Of a DNA stretch of 64,000 bases, positions 1-12,350 are shown piece after piece (position 1 is the stretch's first letter; each line of letters opens with the position of its first letter). Source of the stretch: Serinus canaria (lineage: Eukaryota; Chordata; Aves; Passeriformes; Fringillidae); assembly GCF_022539315.1 (NCBI RefSeq), contig NC_066316.1, positions 26,153,245 to 26,217,244 on the forward strand, in the 5' to 3' direction. The notes beneath the pieces were generated by a model. The model did no database searches. It worked only from the letters and a program-made list of their open reading frames with translations, and was not told the DNA's origin. A program made the position numbers and the translations under genes.

Positions 1-752
1 GTTTAAGCAGGGGTTTGGAACAACTTGGAAGACTTCATGCTGTCTATAAAATCTGTATTTCATATAACAACTTCATGGTTTGTTTGGTGTAGGGATTTTT
101 TCTTCCTAGAAACAAGTTGCTTTGATATCAGATTTAAAATTTATTATCTCTCAATTTCATTGCATATCCTTTTGTTCTTCTATTACTAGCAATGATGAAT
201 AGAAACTTACAATAAATGTTATCTATGTAATTAATTGTTTCTCTCATCTCTCAAATACATACTCTGAGTGTTTTTGCTCTCTCTGTGAGAGATTTTTGTG
301 ATTTTGATATTACTTATTGCACTATCTTAACCTCTTCTAATTATTTTAATTAAATGTTTACAAATACAAACGTCAGAAGAGGAAACCTTGAAAATATGAC
401 TAGAATAGTTAACCTTGATCAAAGACAAAAGAAGCTAGAAGAATAAATATGCAATATTAAAATCAATATGAGAAGGACCTTTGCAATTATACTGCATTAA
501 GAATACATGGGTCAGAGGAAATTATTTATGTTCCTGTAATCAAAGTAGATCACCAAGATCTCAGTCAGAGCACCATGTGAATTTTCTTGTGTCCATATTA
601 TATACAAGAAAATGAAAACTCATTTCTAGACTGAAGTCTTCTCAATCGGAAGGTATCTGTAGACGGTGAATAGGGGAGCTTATGCAAATAAGAACCCTGC
701 CCTGCACATACCAAACTGGGTATATGAAGAGTGTTAAAAAGTTAGAACAGCC

Positions 753-771
753 TTTTTTTTTTTTTTTTTTT
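753..771. repeat. Poly-T homopolymer run
   Basis: A run of 19 T residues is directly visible. It has no flanking SINE or retrocopy that I recognise, so I call it a simple mononucleotide repeat. Confidence 0.9.
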
Positions 772-3700
772 ATTTTAAATAATTTTGGTGCCACCATAAC
801 ATAAGTAACAACAGGACAATGACAATATTAGGTCATGTCAAAACAGCCCAGACCCTGAAGTGTTTGCTCCAGCCTGTCCATGTCTTGACAGGCTTGTCCT
901 GTCCACTGCAATCAAACATATAATTTTAAACATATGGTGTTATTTTTAATAATGTTTCCTGGTGAATCAAATACGGCCAAATTCTGCTTCTGGTTGCTGC
1001 TAAGAAGATGTGAAGAATTACCATGCTGATACTCCCCCCGTACACTGACATAACAGATTGCATTATACTGTAGTTTGACTTACAGACTGTAGTTGGTTTG
1101 GCATACAAAGCATCTAGTAATCTACAAAATAATTCTAATATTTGCTCATGTAAGCTACCTGGAAGCTTTATTTAATTGGATCCAAATGTGCTGCTCTGTA
1201 GAACCATCTTCCCACTGAGGTGGAGGAGCTCTGTGTCTGCCTTTGACTGTGTCCTACACTGAGACAGAGTCAGCCAGAGTAAGCCAGATACCTTATGTCA
1301 CTCTACAGGATCAGGTTTTGCATGATGACATTTAGTGCCTTGTTCCTCAGTTTATCACCTGCACATGGCATTCCTCTGCTCTCAACAAATGTCTGAATTT
1401 TACCCACTATCCCAGCACTTCTTACAGGTACAGGTTTTAATGTTGCAGAGACAGTTGTCTGGTTGTGAAACAAACAACAAAAATTGTCTTTTAGGGTTTT
1501 TTCCTTTTTTCAGATTTGTTTTTTTCATTGAGACTTTAAGTACTTACAAAATTTAATGTTCAAAAAGCTGAGAAATCAAACAATTCTGTTTGCTTGTTAC
1601 CTGTCATCTCAGCATTTCAGGCTTATGTACTGAAGTACTATTTTTATTTATCTACATATATATTATGGTTTTTACCACAGGACTCCTTTCTCATTCAGTG
1701 TACATAGTAACAGAGATCAGTGAATGAGCAGCTATTCATGTTTTCTGTTATTCTTATTGGCCAATATGTGACCCACATGTGGTGCTCACATTCAATCATT
1801 ACATTGAATTCAAAACTATTAATTTCTCCATAGGCTTTCTTTCCATTGTAGCTATCATTAGCATCTGAATGCCTCACAAACCGTAATTAATTAATTTTCA
1901 CAAAGCCCCTGTGAGGTGAGATGACATTATTAAAAGAGGAATGAGCCACAGAGAAAAGTGCCAGCCTATATTTTGAATGCCCAAGTTGACATGTGTAAGG
2001 TGTGTTTTTTTAAGCTACTTAGCATTCCATGACATTTTATTTGGTCTTTGTCTAGCTTCCTCTTACTTAACTACAAGTGCCACACAACTTTGCAAATCAG
2101 GCCACAAATAGGTATTTATGAATAGCAGCTATTTGTTATGAAGGAGAAAATGAAGTAATGCAATCTACCAACTATCAAATCATGCAGACATTGATACCAT
2201 CCAGTGTTCAAAAAGACATCTAGCTACCTTAAGCTTCCACTTTCTCATTATAGTTTCCTTCATCAAGTAACTACACACCACTCAACCACTTCAGAAAGAG
2301 ATCCCATGGGCACAGACCCTTGATGAGTCCCCAGGGCATAAATAAGTTCCACAGTGTTGTGATACGTTAGAAGCCTAACACAATTCTGGCTTTCCAACAT
2401 GGAAAAGAAAACACTGATTAATTAACAGCATGAAAATGGTGTGTGTTTACCTGATAAATACCAACAGTTTCTCAAAGGCAGAAACTAAGCTGGCCACTTC
2501 TGGCTGCTAGAAATGTGTGAAATGGAAAGGCTCAGTGCAACAGGAAAAGTTATACAGATCTTTTCTTTCTTTCCCATGTTAGTCTTCTGATGTCTCTTAC
2601 TCCTTTCCTCACAGATACTTAGAGGGTCATGCAGAAGAAGAGTGATTTTGGTATAGGCTGCTGGTAGTTTTGGATAGTGAGAAAAGGTGAAGATATTCTC
2701 TGTCTCCTACTGAAAGCCCAGCAGAACAAGTGCAGGTAGCTGCATCCACTTGAATTGATGTGTAGTAACCGGCAGGGTTTATTGAGCTGAATGTTCTCTG
2801 CAGTTCTTGTTGGAGTCTAATATATGTATTTTTTTGGATATTCTGTAGACAATGCATATGTTCTATAATGTACAATAAAAGCATTTGTCTTCATTATCTC
2901 CTGTTAAACTTGTATCACCAAGAAGTGACTCTCTAACAGATTTGTTTTCTACAAGACACTTCACGACTTTAATGATCAAGACATTTTTTGATTGTCACTT
3001 GCATACATCTTTCCCTGGGTTGTGGGGTTTTGATGTTTTAGGTTGGATTTTCTGGGAATCTACTACTCAAAGTTTAGTCTGCGTAGTTGGCTTTTTTTGG
3101 AGGCACTGTTGGATGGTGCCTCTACCCACACCCCAGGCTTTGTCCTTCTTAGAGTGCATTTAATGTTTCTGGACAGGCAAGTGTTTCTGACAGTTCAGAG
3201 CCTGTAGCCTTGTTGCAAAAAAGAGTCTTGGCTGATGGCAAAGCAGTGTACAGCATGACTCCTACCTGTTGGGTCCCTTCAGGAGCAGCAAGGAGAGAAG
3301 CCTTGCAAAGCTGCTGAAGCACTTTGCATAGCTAGTACTGTGTGTCTCTGATGCTCACAGTAGAGGATTTATTTATGGTAATTGTTTGGTGTCTGATCAT
3401 CACAGTTTGTAATTTCAGACCACTTTGCAGATACTGAAGTAGGTTTACCTAATGTGTAATTCTTGTTTCATGTTCATGTCTAGTCTCAGCATCCATAGAC
3501 TAGTATTTTACTTTATTGGGAAGTAGTAAGTAATTACAATGCAAACCCTAACAAATATTTCTATTTTCCAAAATTGTTGTCGTATTTTCTTTCTTTTTTT
3601 AAAACAAATTCAGGGAATTTAGAGACAAATATTTGTTTAATTTTGATTGAAGATACAGATCTGTATCTCCTAGTTGCTTTGAAATGTCATGTCACTCTCT

Positions 3701-4026
3701 AGCTGCTATTTACTCCTTTAAATGGATGCCTGAAGGACACCAGGTTAAACAAATCATGACAATCAACAGATACACTGCTTACCTCATGTATCTTGAATTT
3801 ACTGCTCTGAGAGTCTTTGTGATTTTCTGGGAGATTGGTAACCCATTCCAAACATGCTGATTGTTCAGTCAGTTGAGTTTATTGTTTGCAATTTGCTTCT
3901 TCAGGAATTTATTAATGAGTTCTACACCTGTAATTACATTCTTTGTTTACCTATATCCTTCTCCTGTTTTCTGAAAAATATCAGGTAAGGTAGTTCAATT
4001 AATACCTGATCGTTTAGAAGAAAGTT

Positions 4027-4046
4027 AACAACAACAACAACAACAA
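4027..4046. repeat. (AAC)n microsatellite
   Basis: About six and a half uninterrupted AAC units are seen directly. The locus is likely length-polymorphic. Confidence 0.9.
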
Positions 4047-7000
4047 AAATCAGCCTAGTTTTTCTTTCTCAGGGCTTTGTAAAGCACTTGTTGATCCTAG
4101 CCTCTGATAAAGTGTATCTACAGTTCAATAAAAATTCTCAAACAGAGGGGAAGGCGTATATAAATAAAATTTTAAATTGCATTTCCTGGCAACGTGAATA
4201 TTTGTGTACTGGCATAAGCAAATAGGCAGAAACAAATTAGATTACTGGACTGTCACTAAAACAGAGTCTCTGCTGTGAGCAGGCAGAAAATTTAAAACAA
4301 AGAATGTACAGAGGCATCTAAAGTAAAAGTTACGAGTGGGTGGTGAGAGGCCTTTTGGATGAGGTCTTTCTGATTCTAAGAAAAGCAGTGACTCAAATTT
4401 AATAAAAGCACTTTAATATAGGTACAATATTTTAAAATCTTATTTTAGCTTCCTGACATGTAATATTTATATATAGTTGTAGCTGTTAAACTCATTTCAA
4501 TGGATGAATTTTTATGTAAAAGTAAAAAAAGATGTTCTGTGCTGCAAGCAGCAGGTGTGTTTTTAGTCTTTAATAGGTCACCTTCCTCAGTGCAAGCAGG
4601 CAAGCTGTTATTGATCAAAGAGGTTTTGTTGGGTAGCTCTCAGATTATTGAGTGACAAACTTTATTGGATTTGACTTAACAGAAGTCAGAAGACAGCTGA
4701 AGCATAAGAGCTTGCACTACCATCAGAGTCATTTTACGACAGCCAGGGAGCAAAGCTCAGAGATGGATACTGAGCTCTTTGCTGGCCCTTGGAGATTAAC
4801 TGAACAGCCTTCCTACCAATTCCCAAGCCTGTCAGCAGAACCAATTAGATTTTCAACCAGTAGACAAGAAGGGTGGCACTTGGGGACCTTTTTGCTTTAG
4901 GTCAGAGGCTTTTCAGACTGCGGTGAGATGACATTGATGATGACACGTTGAGCATTGGTTGGTTTTAAGACAAGTTAAATTAGCAGTCTTGAAATGATTC
5001 CAACTGTCTCCTGACTTCTCACTGTTGCCATATTCAGTGGATCCTGTCAGGAGCAGGTTGATGACTTAATAGTCTTTCTTGAGTGGATTTGAGCACTTTG
5101 GCTGTGTGTTTATGTGTAGTTGTCATGCTTAAAATATTCATATAAAGGTTTGAAATATTTATTTGAAGGAGCCTTCTGCGGAGTTCAGCAATACAGCTCT
5201 CAGTGATTCTGCCTACCTTTCCTCTCTGTTTTTGCTGCTCTAAGCAGTTGTTGCTAAAAAATGCCTTTAACTATGTTTGATCTGTATGAAGTGACATTGT
5301 ATCTATTGATAACATAAAGCACTTAGGAAATGTAAGAATTTATTCAGCCTTTGATTTCCAAAGCCCTGGATGGCAAGTTCCAATGCCACCTGTAAAAACA
5401 TTACAATGGTTTTCAGACCATTTCAGATTAAAAAAGGTGTATTCAGCTTGTGCAGTCTTGTAAACATTTTGTAGTCTTTGATTCTAATTCAAATGGATTG
5501 TGATAGATATGGAAAAAGAAGAAGAGAAAGGGATAAGAATTAAGATGAAGTCTGCCATAATTAAACTGCCTTGGGCTATTGAAACAAGGGAGCAGGATAT
5601 CATGAGGTTCTTTTAAAACTATGTGATACTTTAAAGACATTTCCCTTTAGTGGATTGACTGCTACTCTGTTGTAAAAGGAGCTAAAGAAATACAAGTGAA
5701 TAAGCTGGTTGACTTTAAATTTGTACCTTAATGTAAACAAAATCCCAGCTGTTACTAGAAATAAATTAAAGCTGTCAACATGTAGGTGTTAAAATTAGCA
5801 TGTCTGTAACTTTTAATGTGTGTTAATATTAAATGCTCAGCATTTAAAGGGAATGGCTAGAATATTTCCTTCTGAATGCCTAAGGTTAAACTCCTACATC
5901 TAAACCCATGTTTATTCACCAGATTAGGTACTTACCCTGTATTTAGATCTTGATGTCAAGCATTCAATTGAAAATATTGGTGCTATTTATTTGAATTTTA
6001 TATTCTCAACTACTATTTTCTCTCAGTAAGAATTCTTCATCTTTTTTAAGGATGGTGATTTAAAAAAAAGAGAGAAATGAGCAATCACCTGGAGCTTTTA
6101 GCCATTTTTCTAAGAACCACAAGCAGTATAACACAGAGGCGATTGACTGCCATATAAAGTATACATTCCAGGCAACAATATTATTTTTCTGTAGGAAATA
6201 TTTTGTCATAGCTGCAAAAAGTGATCATACCCAGATCAGGGAAAAAAGCAAACAAAGGATTTGAGACATCTGTCTACCATGGTAAAATTGAGTTTTAGGT
6301 GTTTCATGTTTCTGAGTGATAACTTTTACAATTAGAATAATCCTAATTTTTCCTAATCAGATATCTGAAATATTTTATGCCATGCTCTTAAAGATTTAAT
6401 TACAAATTTGATGTGACCATAGTCAGAGGCAGCCAGCCAGTGATGAGTACAGTTTTGATGATCAGTGACTTGCAGAATGGTCGTGACATCTGCCTTTGTT
6501 CTCCTGTTCTATAGGTGTAAAGAAGTGGTAAATCTCTGAAATAAAAGGTGATATTTTCATAATTGTCTAATAAGCAGTAAGACTTCTATTTGTGCAAGGT
6601 ACTTTCCCGTTTAGTGGATAAGTTGTGAATATTAAGGAGAAAAATAAAATTATTTTATTGGAGATTTTGGCTACTAGAGAAAGAGCAAGGAATGATCTGC
6701 TAAATTGCTTTGGTGCCCTCCATAAAATACATTAAAGAGTTATTTCTGGAGGCTGGGTATAACATGCATTCTCTCCTAGGCCATTTTAATAGAAGCCTGT
6801 TATTTTTAATAGAATATTGATTTTGAGGAAAGGAGATGCTGCATTTTGGATCAATTTAACTTTTTATTTGAGGCCAGAATATTGAGCATAAATAAGAAAA
6901 TTGTACATATATAATATTTTACAAGCAGTGTTGTCTCCAAATGATGAAGGGAAGTGTGGGACCAGAACATTGAATTGAGTGAGTCAATGCCCACCTGTCA

Positions 7001-7399
7001 GGACGATTTTAGGAGCAGTGGCTTATTCTGTCTATTAATCTGGAATTCAGCTTTCTGGACCTTGCTGATTTCCAATGTGTTAACGTTTTCATGGAACTTT
7101 TGTGGTCAGTCAGTTCAGCTCCCTGTAAGACAGAGAATTTCCTGAATTTTGTTTGAAGACAGTCAAAGCATCTCCAAAAAAGTTCATGAAATTTTCAATG
7201 ATACACAAGCCACCAAAATAATTGGCAGTTACTGTCTCAACCAAGAAATTTATATTTGATATTTTTGCCAGTTTTTTTGTAATTTTCAGCTGTCAGCCAA
7301 TGAATCTTTTAAAAACTTTGCCTTTCCAATTAGGAACCTCTGTTACCAGAGTTTTTTTCCCCACGTAGGTTATTGTTCTCAGTGGGCTCCCTTGTCACC

Positions 7400-9130
7400 C
7401 TCTGTTTTATAAGCAAAATAATTAGGTCTCCTTTTTGTTCTTCTTTAAACAGGCCTTTATAGACTTTCATAATTCTTCTTTGAAACCTCTTGAAGTGCAG
7501 ACCTCATCACTTACACCAATATTTACTAACAGCCATATGAGCCAGAAAAGAAGTATAATGCCTTTTTGCAGGCAGTATTCTCTGCCCACAAATAGGAATA
7601 TATTAACCCTTTGAAGAACTGGGTCTCCCACCACAGAAATGTTGACCGAGTTTTTTTTATCCTTGGTGTGTGAGTTTACTTTTACATTTGGTGGTATGAA
7701 CCACTAATTTCTTTCATGCATGCAGATTATCAAGAAATCCAGACCACGCTGTACCATTGAACTGTCTTCTTCATGATTATCCCTGACATCAGCTTTTATG
7801 TTATCTGCAAATTAAATATGTAGTGATTTTATGTTTCCAGATGAAGACGTTAAATGACATAAGGTCAAAAATATACCACCCTGGGATGTTACAAAAAACA
7901 CACGTTCTCAATATAGTAACTTCCATTTTGAGGCCTTCTTTGTTTGGACCATGCTGAATTTCTGTCAATATTATTTTAAAATCCAAATATTTGTTGCTTT
8001 ACAAAAGCTTCATCAGCACAGCCTTTATGAGATATTAAGCTATATTGGCTAGCATTAATTGTATTGTCCTCCTTTAATTTCTTATCAATAAAAATCCTGT
8101 GATGACCACCCCATTATTGTATCTAGGGCCAATATCATGTTATTAGAGCTACCTGGGTTTTTTCATTTGCCCTTTCTTGAATACTGATATTGTACTGGTT
8201 TTCTTCCAGTTTTCTGGAACTTCTCTGCAGTTCTGAGATACATTAAAGATCAGCATTAATTGAGCAAGGAACGGCTAGGCTATCATAAAACACCAGCTAT
8301 GAGTTAGCTGTGTGTATACTGATTGAAAAATATCTGACTGTTGTATCTGTCATTGAATATCTTCCTGAGATATTGTTGAAAGGTACTATATTCTCATCAC
8401 TTGATCAGAGCAGGTTATCCTGTTTTATTTTCTAAATGCAGAAAGTAATTATTTATCGAACATTTCAACCTCTTCTGCATGATTTGTGATGGATATGATT
8501 TATAGATCCTCTGTTGTTCCTGGTATGTCTTGAAACTCATTTAAATTATCCTTAAATCTTCAAATAATTGATTTCTTTTTTCATCTATTTGCTCCTCAAA
8601 TAAACTTGATACATTTCCTAGCTTCGATATCTTCTTTAAATACTAGAATTTTAAACTATTTTTTAGGTTAGTGTAGATTTTTCTTAGTTTTGAAAAACTT
8701 TGGTTTATGGACATTAGAAATAAGAATTCTAAACAGCTTTCATTTCATGGGACCATTTCTGTGTTCAAATTGTTTTTTCAGTCTGATTTAGCTTGGAATT
8801 ATTTTCACAATATGAAATTCACCTTTTAAAAATATCAGATCTGTTTTCGAGTTTGGGTTGCATGCCATCATTTTTGTAGTGAATGTGTAGACTCATAGCT
8901 TGACTCATCATAGCTTGGCTTTTAAATTCCCTGACTTTTAGTTCCACCATCAATCTCTCTCTATCTTCAAGATGAGGTTTAATTTGTAACTTCCCAATGT
9001 TGACTCTCTTAACGTTTTTTCTACTAAGGCATTTTAATGTAGTTCTAGAAATTTAATGAACTTTTAGAACGAGCAGTTCCATGTTGTTGACATTTGTCAC
9101 ATGAGGTCAATCCCTTCTGAGAAGTCAGAA
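7400..9130 (-). mobile_element. Ancient L3/CR1-like LINE, antisense, decayed
   Basis: Several blocks along 1.7 kb follow, in order, the antisense of the reverse-transcriptase region of old L3/CR1-type LINEs seen in reptiles, birds and mammals. Examples are the block near 7800 (TTATCTGCAAATTAAATATG then TGATTTTATGTTTCCAGATGA), the blocks near 8050-8230 (GGCTAGCATTAATTGTATTG, GGTTTTCTTCCAGTTTTCTG), and those at 8340-8480 (TCTTCCTGAGATATTGTTG, AATTATTTATCGAACATTTC). The sense strand is therefore the minus strand. Many substitutions and indels have destroyed the reading frame, so it is a fossil copy and not an active element. Edges are approximate. Family assignment comes from memory of consensus-like sequences. 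Confidence 0.75.
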
Positions 9131-9787
9131 TTTTTTTCTCCCCTTCACCTTAGAGATAGGAGATTGTGTGGGTTAGTCGTCCTGTTCAGCAACATGACTT
9201 GGTTGTCTGTTGCACCCAGCAGTGAGGAACCCACTTTGATCCATACTACCTACTATCCATGACTGCTTAGTCAGGATCATTTCCTTCCAGCTTGGCACTG
9301 ATGTAGATAATATTGGGATTTATTTCCAAGAAAAACCCATACCTCTTATTCATGGAATGTCACTAGTCTGAAAAGACTGAGCATAGAACAGCAGTGTAGG
9401 AGTATACTGGAAATCATGGTTTTATCATTGTGGATTTATTTGTAAGCAGGTAACAGGAGTGGACACCTGAGCACCATAAAGATACGGAGCAAGCACAGTC
9501 AGACTGAAACGCTGATAACAATGGACACAGATGTTGCTTCAAGACTATAAACCCTCCCTTCCACCAAGCAGTTTTGGTTAGCTCTGTGAGGCTATCATTA
9601 AAAAGAGACCTCCAAGGAAAAGAAATAAATGTGTTATCAGGAAAATATTAGAAGTCGGAAACTGTAGTCCTTATCAGCTGGGATTCTTTCATTTGTGATG
9701 AATCCTGAGGATGTGTACCTTGTGCCCAGACATTTTTGTCTATTTTAAATTTTCTTTAATTGTATAAATTCATGTTATTGGAGGAAA

Positions 9788-10181
9788 GAGGTCGGGATTA
9801 GGAAAGTGATTCTTCCTCTGTACGTGATGCTGGTGAGGTCACACATCAAGTGCTGTGTTCAGTTCTGGGACACACTTCCTTCACTACAATAATGACATTG
9901 AGGAGCTGGAGCATGTCCAGAGAACACAACAGAGCTGAGGAAGGGTGTTGAGAGTAAGGCCTATGAGCAGCTGAAGGAGTTGGAATTATTTTGCCTGGAG
10001 GAGGCTCAGGGGTGACCTTATCACCCTCTACAGCTCCATGAAAGGAGGTTGTAGTCAGGTGGGGGTTGGCCTGCTCTCCTGGATAACAGGTGACAGGACG
10101 AGAGGAAATGACCTCAGGCTGAGCCAGGGGAAGTTGAGGTTGGATATCAGGAAGAATTTCTTCACAGAAAGGGTTGTCAAG
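9788..10181 (+). mobile_element. CR1 LINE fragment lacking its 3' end
   Basis: The sequence follows the C-terminal part of CR1 ORF2 and the start of its 3' region: CAAGTGCTGTGTTCAGTTCT, GACATTGAGGAGCTGGAGC, CTACAGCTCCATGAAAGGAG, GACAGGACGAGAGGAAATG and AGGAAGAATTTCTTCACAGA are landmark CR1 segments. It is 5'-truncated as usual but also stops at about 10181, without the family's terminal segment and 8-bp tail repeats. The 3' end was therefore lost after insertion. A 133-codon frame on the opposite strand (9846-10247) is only the antisense of this element. Confidence 0.93.
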
Positions 10182-10959
10182 CAAAGACCAGCATTGTCCT
10201 TCTTCCTTTGACTTCAATTGCAAATATGACCTTTCAACAACTTTCAATCTGCTTTAATGCATGTGACCAGTAACCAAAGCATTAGTCAGCCCCTATATTT
10301 TACTGGTTTTATCACTGCACTACCATAGCAAGCAAGAAGAGAGAACTGACACATTTATGGCCTGTGGCTAAGCAATTAGGAGAATCAGTACTGGATTACA
10401 TCATCTTAAAGCAGATTTGTTGTGAATGAACTAAGTTAACTTTCACACCCTGGATATCACAACAGTTTTAATCTTTCAGTAACATCTTGTGTAAAAATTA
10501 ATCATAAGCTTGGCTGGATTATTTCTGACGCCCTGGAAAACATTGTGAAAAGCCATTCTTCTGCAGTTTTTTTGCTACATGAAAGATATGTCATAAATCT
10601 TCCCATTTTGCTTCGCTGTTCACACAAATTAATCACAATGGCCCCAGTAAATGCTGCATAAGTAAAATTCTCTGCAAATTATTAAAATATCTGTTATATA
10701 TCTGGTATATAATATCTGATAATGAACACAACAATGAATTTGGCATCACTTTTCCTATCAAAAAAGCCCCTCATTCCTTAGCTCCAGGAAAATTCAGCTT
10801 AAAGAGACAGAGGAAGGAGTTACATCAGGAGTATGTTGTATTGTATTTTGAAGTATTTTGAAGGAGTTACATAATATAGAAAGTTATGTCTCTCATTATG
10901 TAGAAATTCTGGTTTATTTTGAAAGTTAAAAGCCCTGGCTTGTGTTTTTTTCCCTCTAC

Positions 10960-10974
10960 TTTTTTTTTTTTTTT
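10960..10974. repeat. Poly-T run
   Basis: Fifteen consecutive T residues are seen directly, with no element attached. Confidence 0.85.
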
Positions 10975-11447
10975 CCAATTTGTGCTGCATAGCTGTATAA
11001 AACGCAACATAAGTAATTGGCAGAGAAAATTTTGTTGACAGGGAAGTTTTTACCCCAGTAAAGGTGATGCATGTCAGTGGAGTGTCCTTTCTGTCACCTC
11101 ATGTGCTTGTATCAGAGACACTACTTATTTGGCAGGCAAAACTCTTCCACATCTATCCTCCTTTGGGGCTGGAGAATTGCCCTGAATTCCTGTCTGTGTG
11201 AGTTGGCATTAGCATGTACTAACTATTGAGCTTACGTCAGTGTTATCTAAGCCTGGCAAGGCACTGTTAAATCTGTGAGCATAGAAAAATCACTTCTAAA
11301 TTGCTATTTCATATGCACTTTTCATATGCATTTTAGAAGACTTCTTGATTTCAGTCATATTTATATAGCATTTCTGAAAAATCACTAAGGTAAATTGAGA
11401 AGTTAGTGTATGCATTTTATTGTATGTAAGGTATGTAAGTAAAATAA

Positions 11448-11476
11448 TGTGTGTGTGTATATATATATATATATAT
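11448..11476. repeat. (TG)n(TA)n microsatellite
   Basis: A compound dinucleotide tract: about six TG units pass directly into about nine TA units. The TA part is prone to slippage and cruciform extrusion. Confidence 0.9.
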
Positions 11477-12084
11477 TACATGCATATGTTTTATCTTATT
11501 ACATGCAATATGAGATGCATGTAACTCTGATTAAGATGGTATTTTCTGTTCACTGGTAAAATATAGGCTATATGCCAGAACAGCAGGGTACAGTAAAAAT
11601 CAGTGGGAGATGATTAAGACTAGGAGCTCATAGTGGTGCTGCTTTCCTTTTGATGCATTGAAGTTCTTTACCCAGACTTTTTTTAATTGGCAAATAGCTT
11701 GCTCTAAAGTGTTTGATTAATATCTAAAAACTATCTACACACGTAAATCTAAGAAATTGTCTAGAAACACTTAATTCTGTTTTCACACCAACAATAATCT
11801 AAAACAGTTGTCAATGACCATCACAAATGCTAAAAACACTACCCAAATTTCCAAGAAGGACATGAAATTGCTGTTGTCCCTATTTTCCCCCCAAAAAGAG
11901 TCATTCACACTGTTGCACTTGTTTGCTAGAAGATTGGTAGACTACTGGTTGGCTTCCTTGAGACTGTTTATCAGAAGATAATTGCAACCTGTTGACATTG
12001 TTTAAAAGAAGGTTAAAAATTTTTATATGCAATGGTATTAGAGAGCTAGATAGTTCCATGTTTGAAGGGAAACAAGTATGGGGA

Positions 12085-12350
12085 TACATGGCTTCAAACT
12101 GAGAGAGAGAGTAGGTTTAGATTAGAAATTAGGAAGAAATTCTTTACTGTGAGGGTGGGGAGGCAGTGCAACAGGTTGCCCAGAGAAGCTGTGAATGCTC
12201 CATTCCTGGAAATGTTCAAGGCCAGGTTGGATGGGGCTCTGAGCAGCTTGGTCTAGTGGGAGATGTCCCTGCCAATGGCAGTGGGGTCAAAAGAAGATAA
12301 TTTTTTTTTAAGATCCTTTCCAACCCAAACCATTCTCTATTTCTATGATA
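12085..12350 (+). mobile_element. CR1 LINE 3' end fragment
   Basis: This is a 5'-truncated CR1 copy. AGAAATTAGGAAGAAATTCT, AACAGGTTGCCCAGAGAAGC, GCCAGGTTGGATGGGGCTCT and GATGTCCCTGCCAATGGCAG follow the CR1 3' region in order. It ends in TTTCCAACCCAAACCATTCT and a degenerate ATTCTATGAT-type tail, the signature of a true CR1 3' terminus. The usual segment before the tail is partly replaced by GATAAT and a T run (about 12296-12310). The 64-codon frame across it is residual element sequence, not a gene. Confidence 0.95.

Larger units (their letters stand above)
1..7399. other. Intronic DNA without recognised genes
   Basis: There are no coding exons or clear transposon copies here. It holds a poly-T run (753-771) and a short AAC microsatellite (4027-4046). 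All open frames are short and typical of AT-rich noncoding DNA. The segment around 4510-4900 is somewhat richer in GC and motif-dense but carries nothing I can name. Confidence 0.6.

Noticed and set aside
9846..10247. 133-codon minus-strand frame
   Set aside because: It is the antisense of the CR1 fragment at 9788-10181, with no protein-family resemblance of its own.
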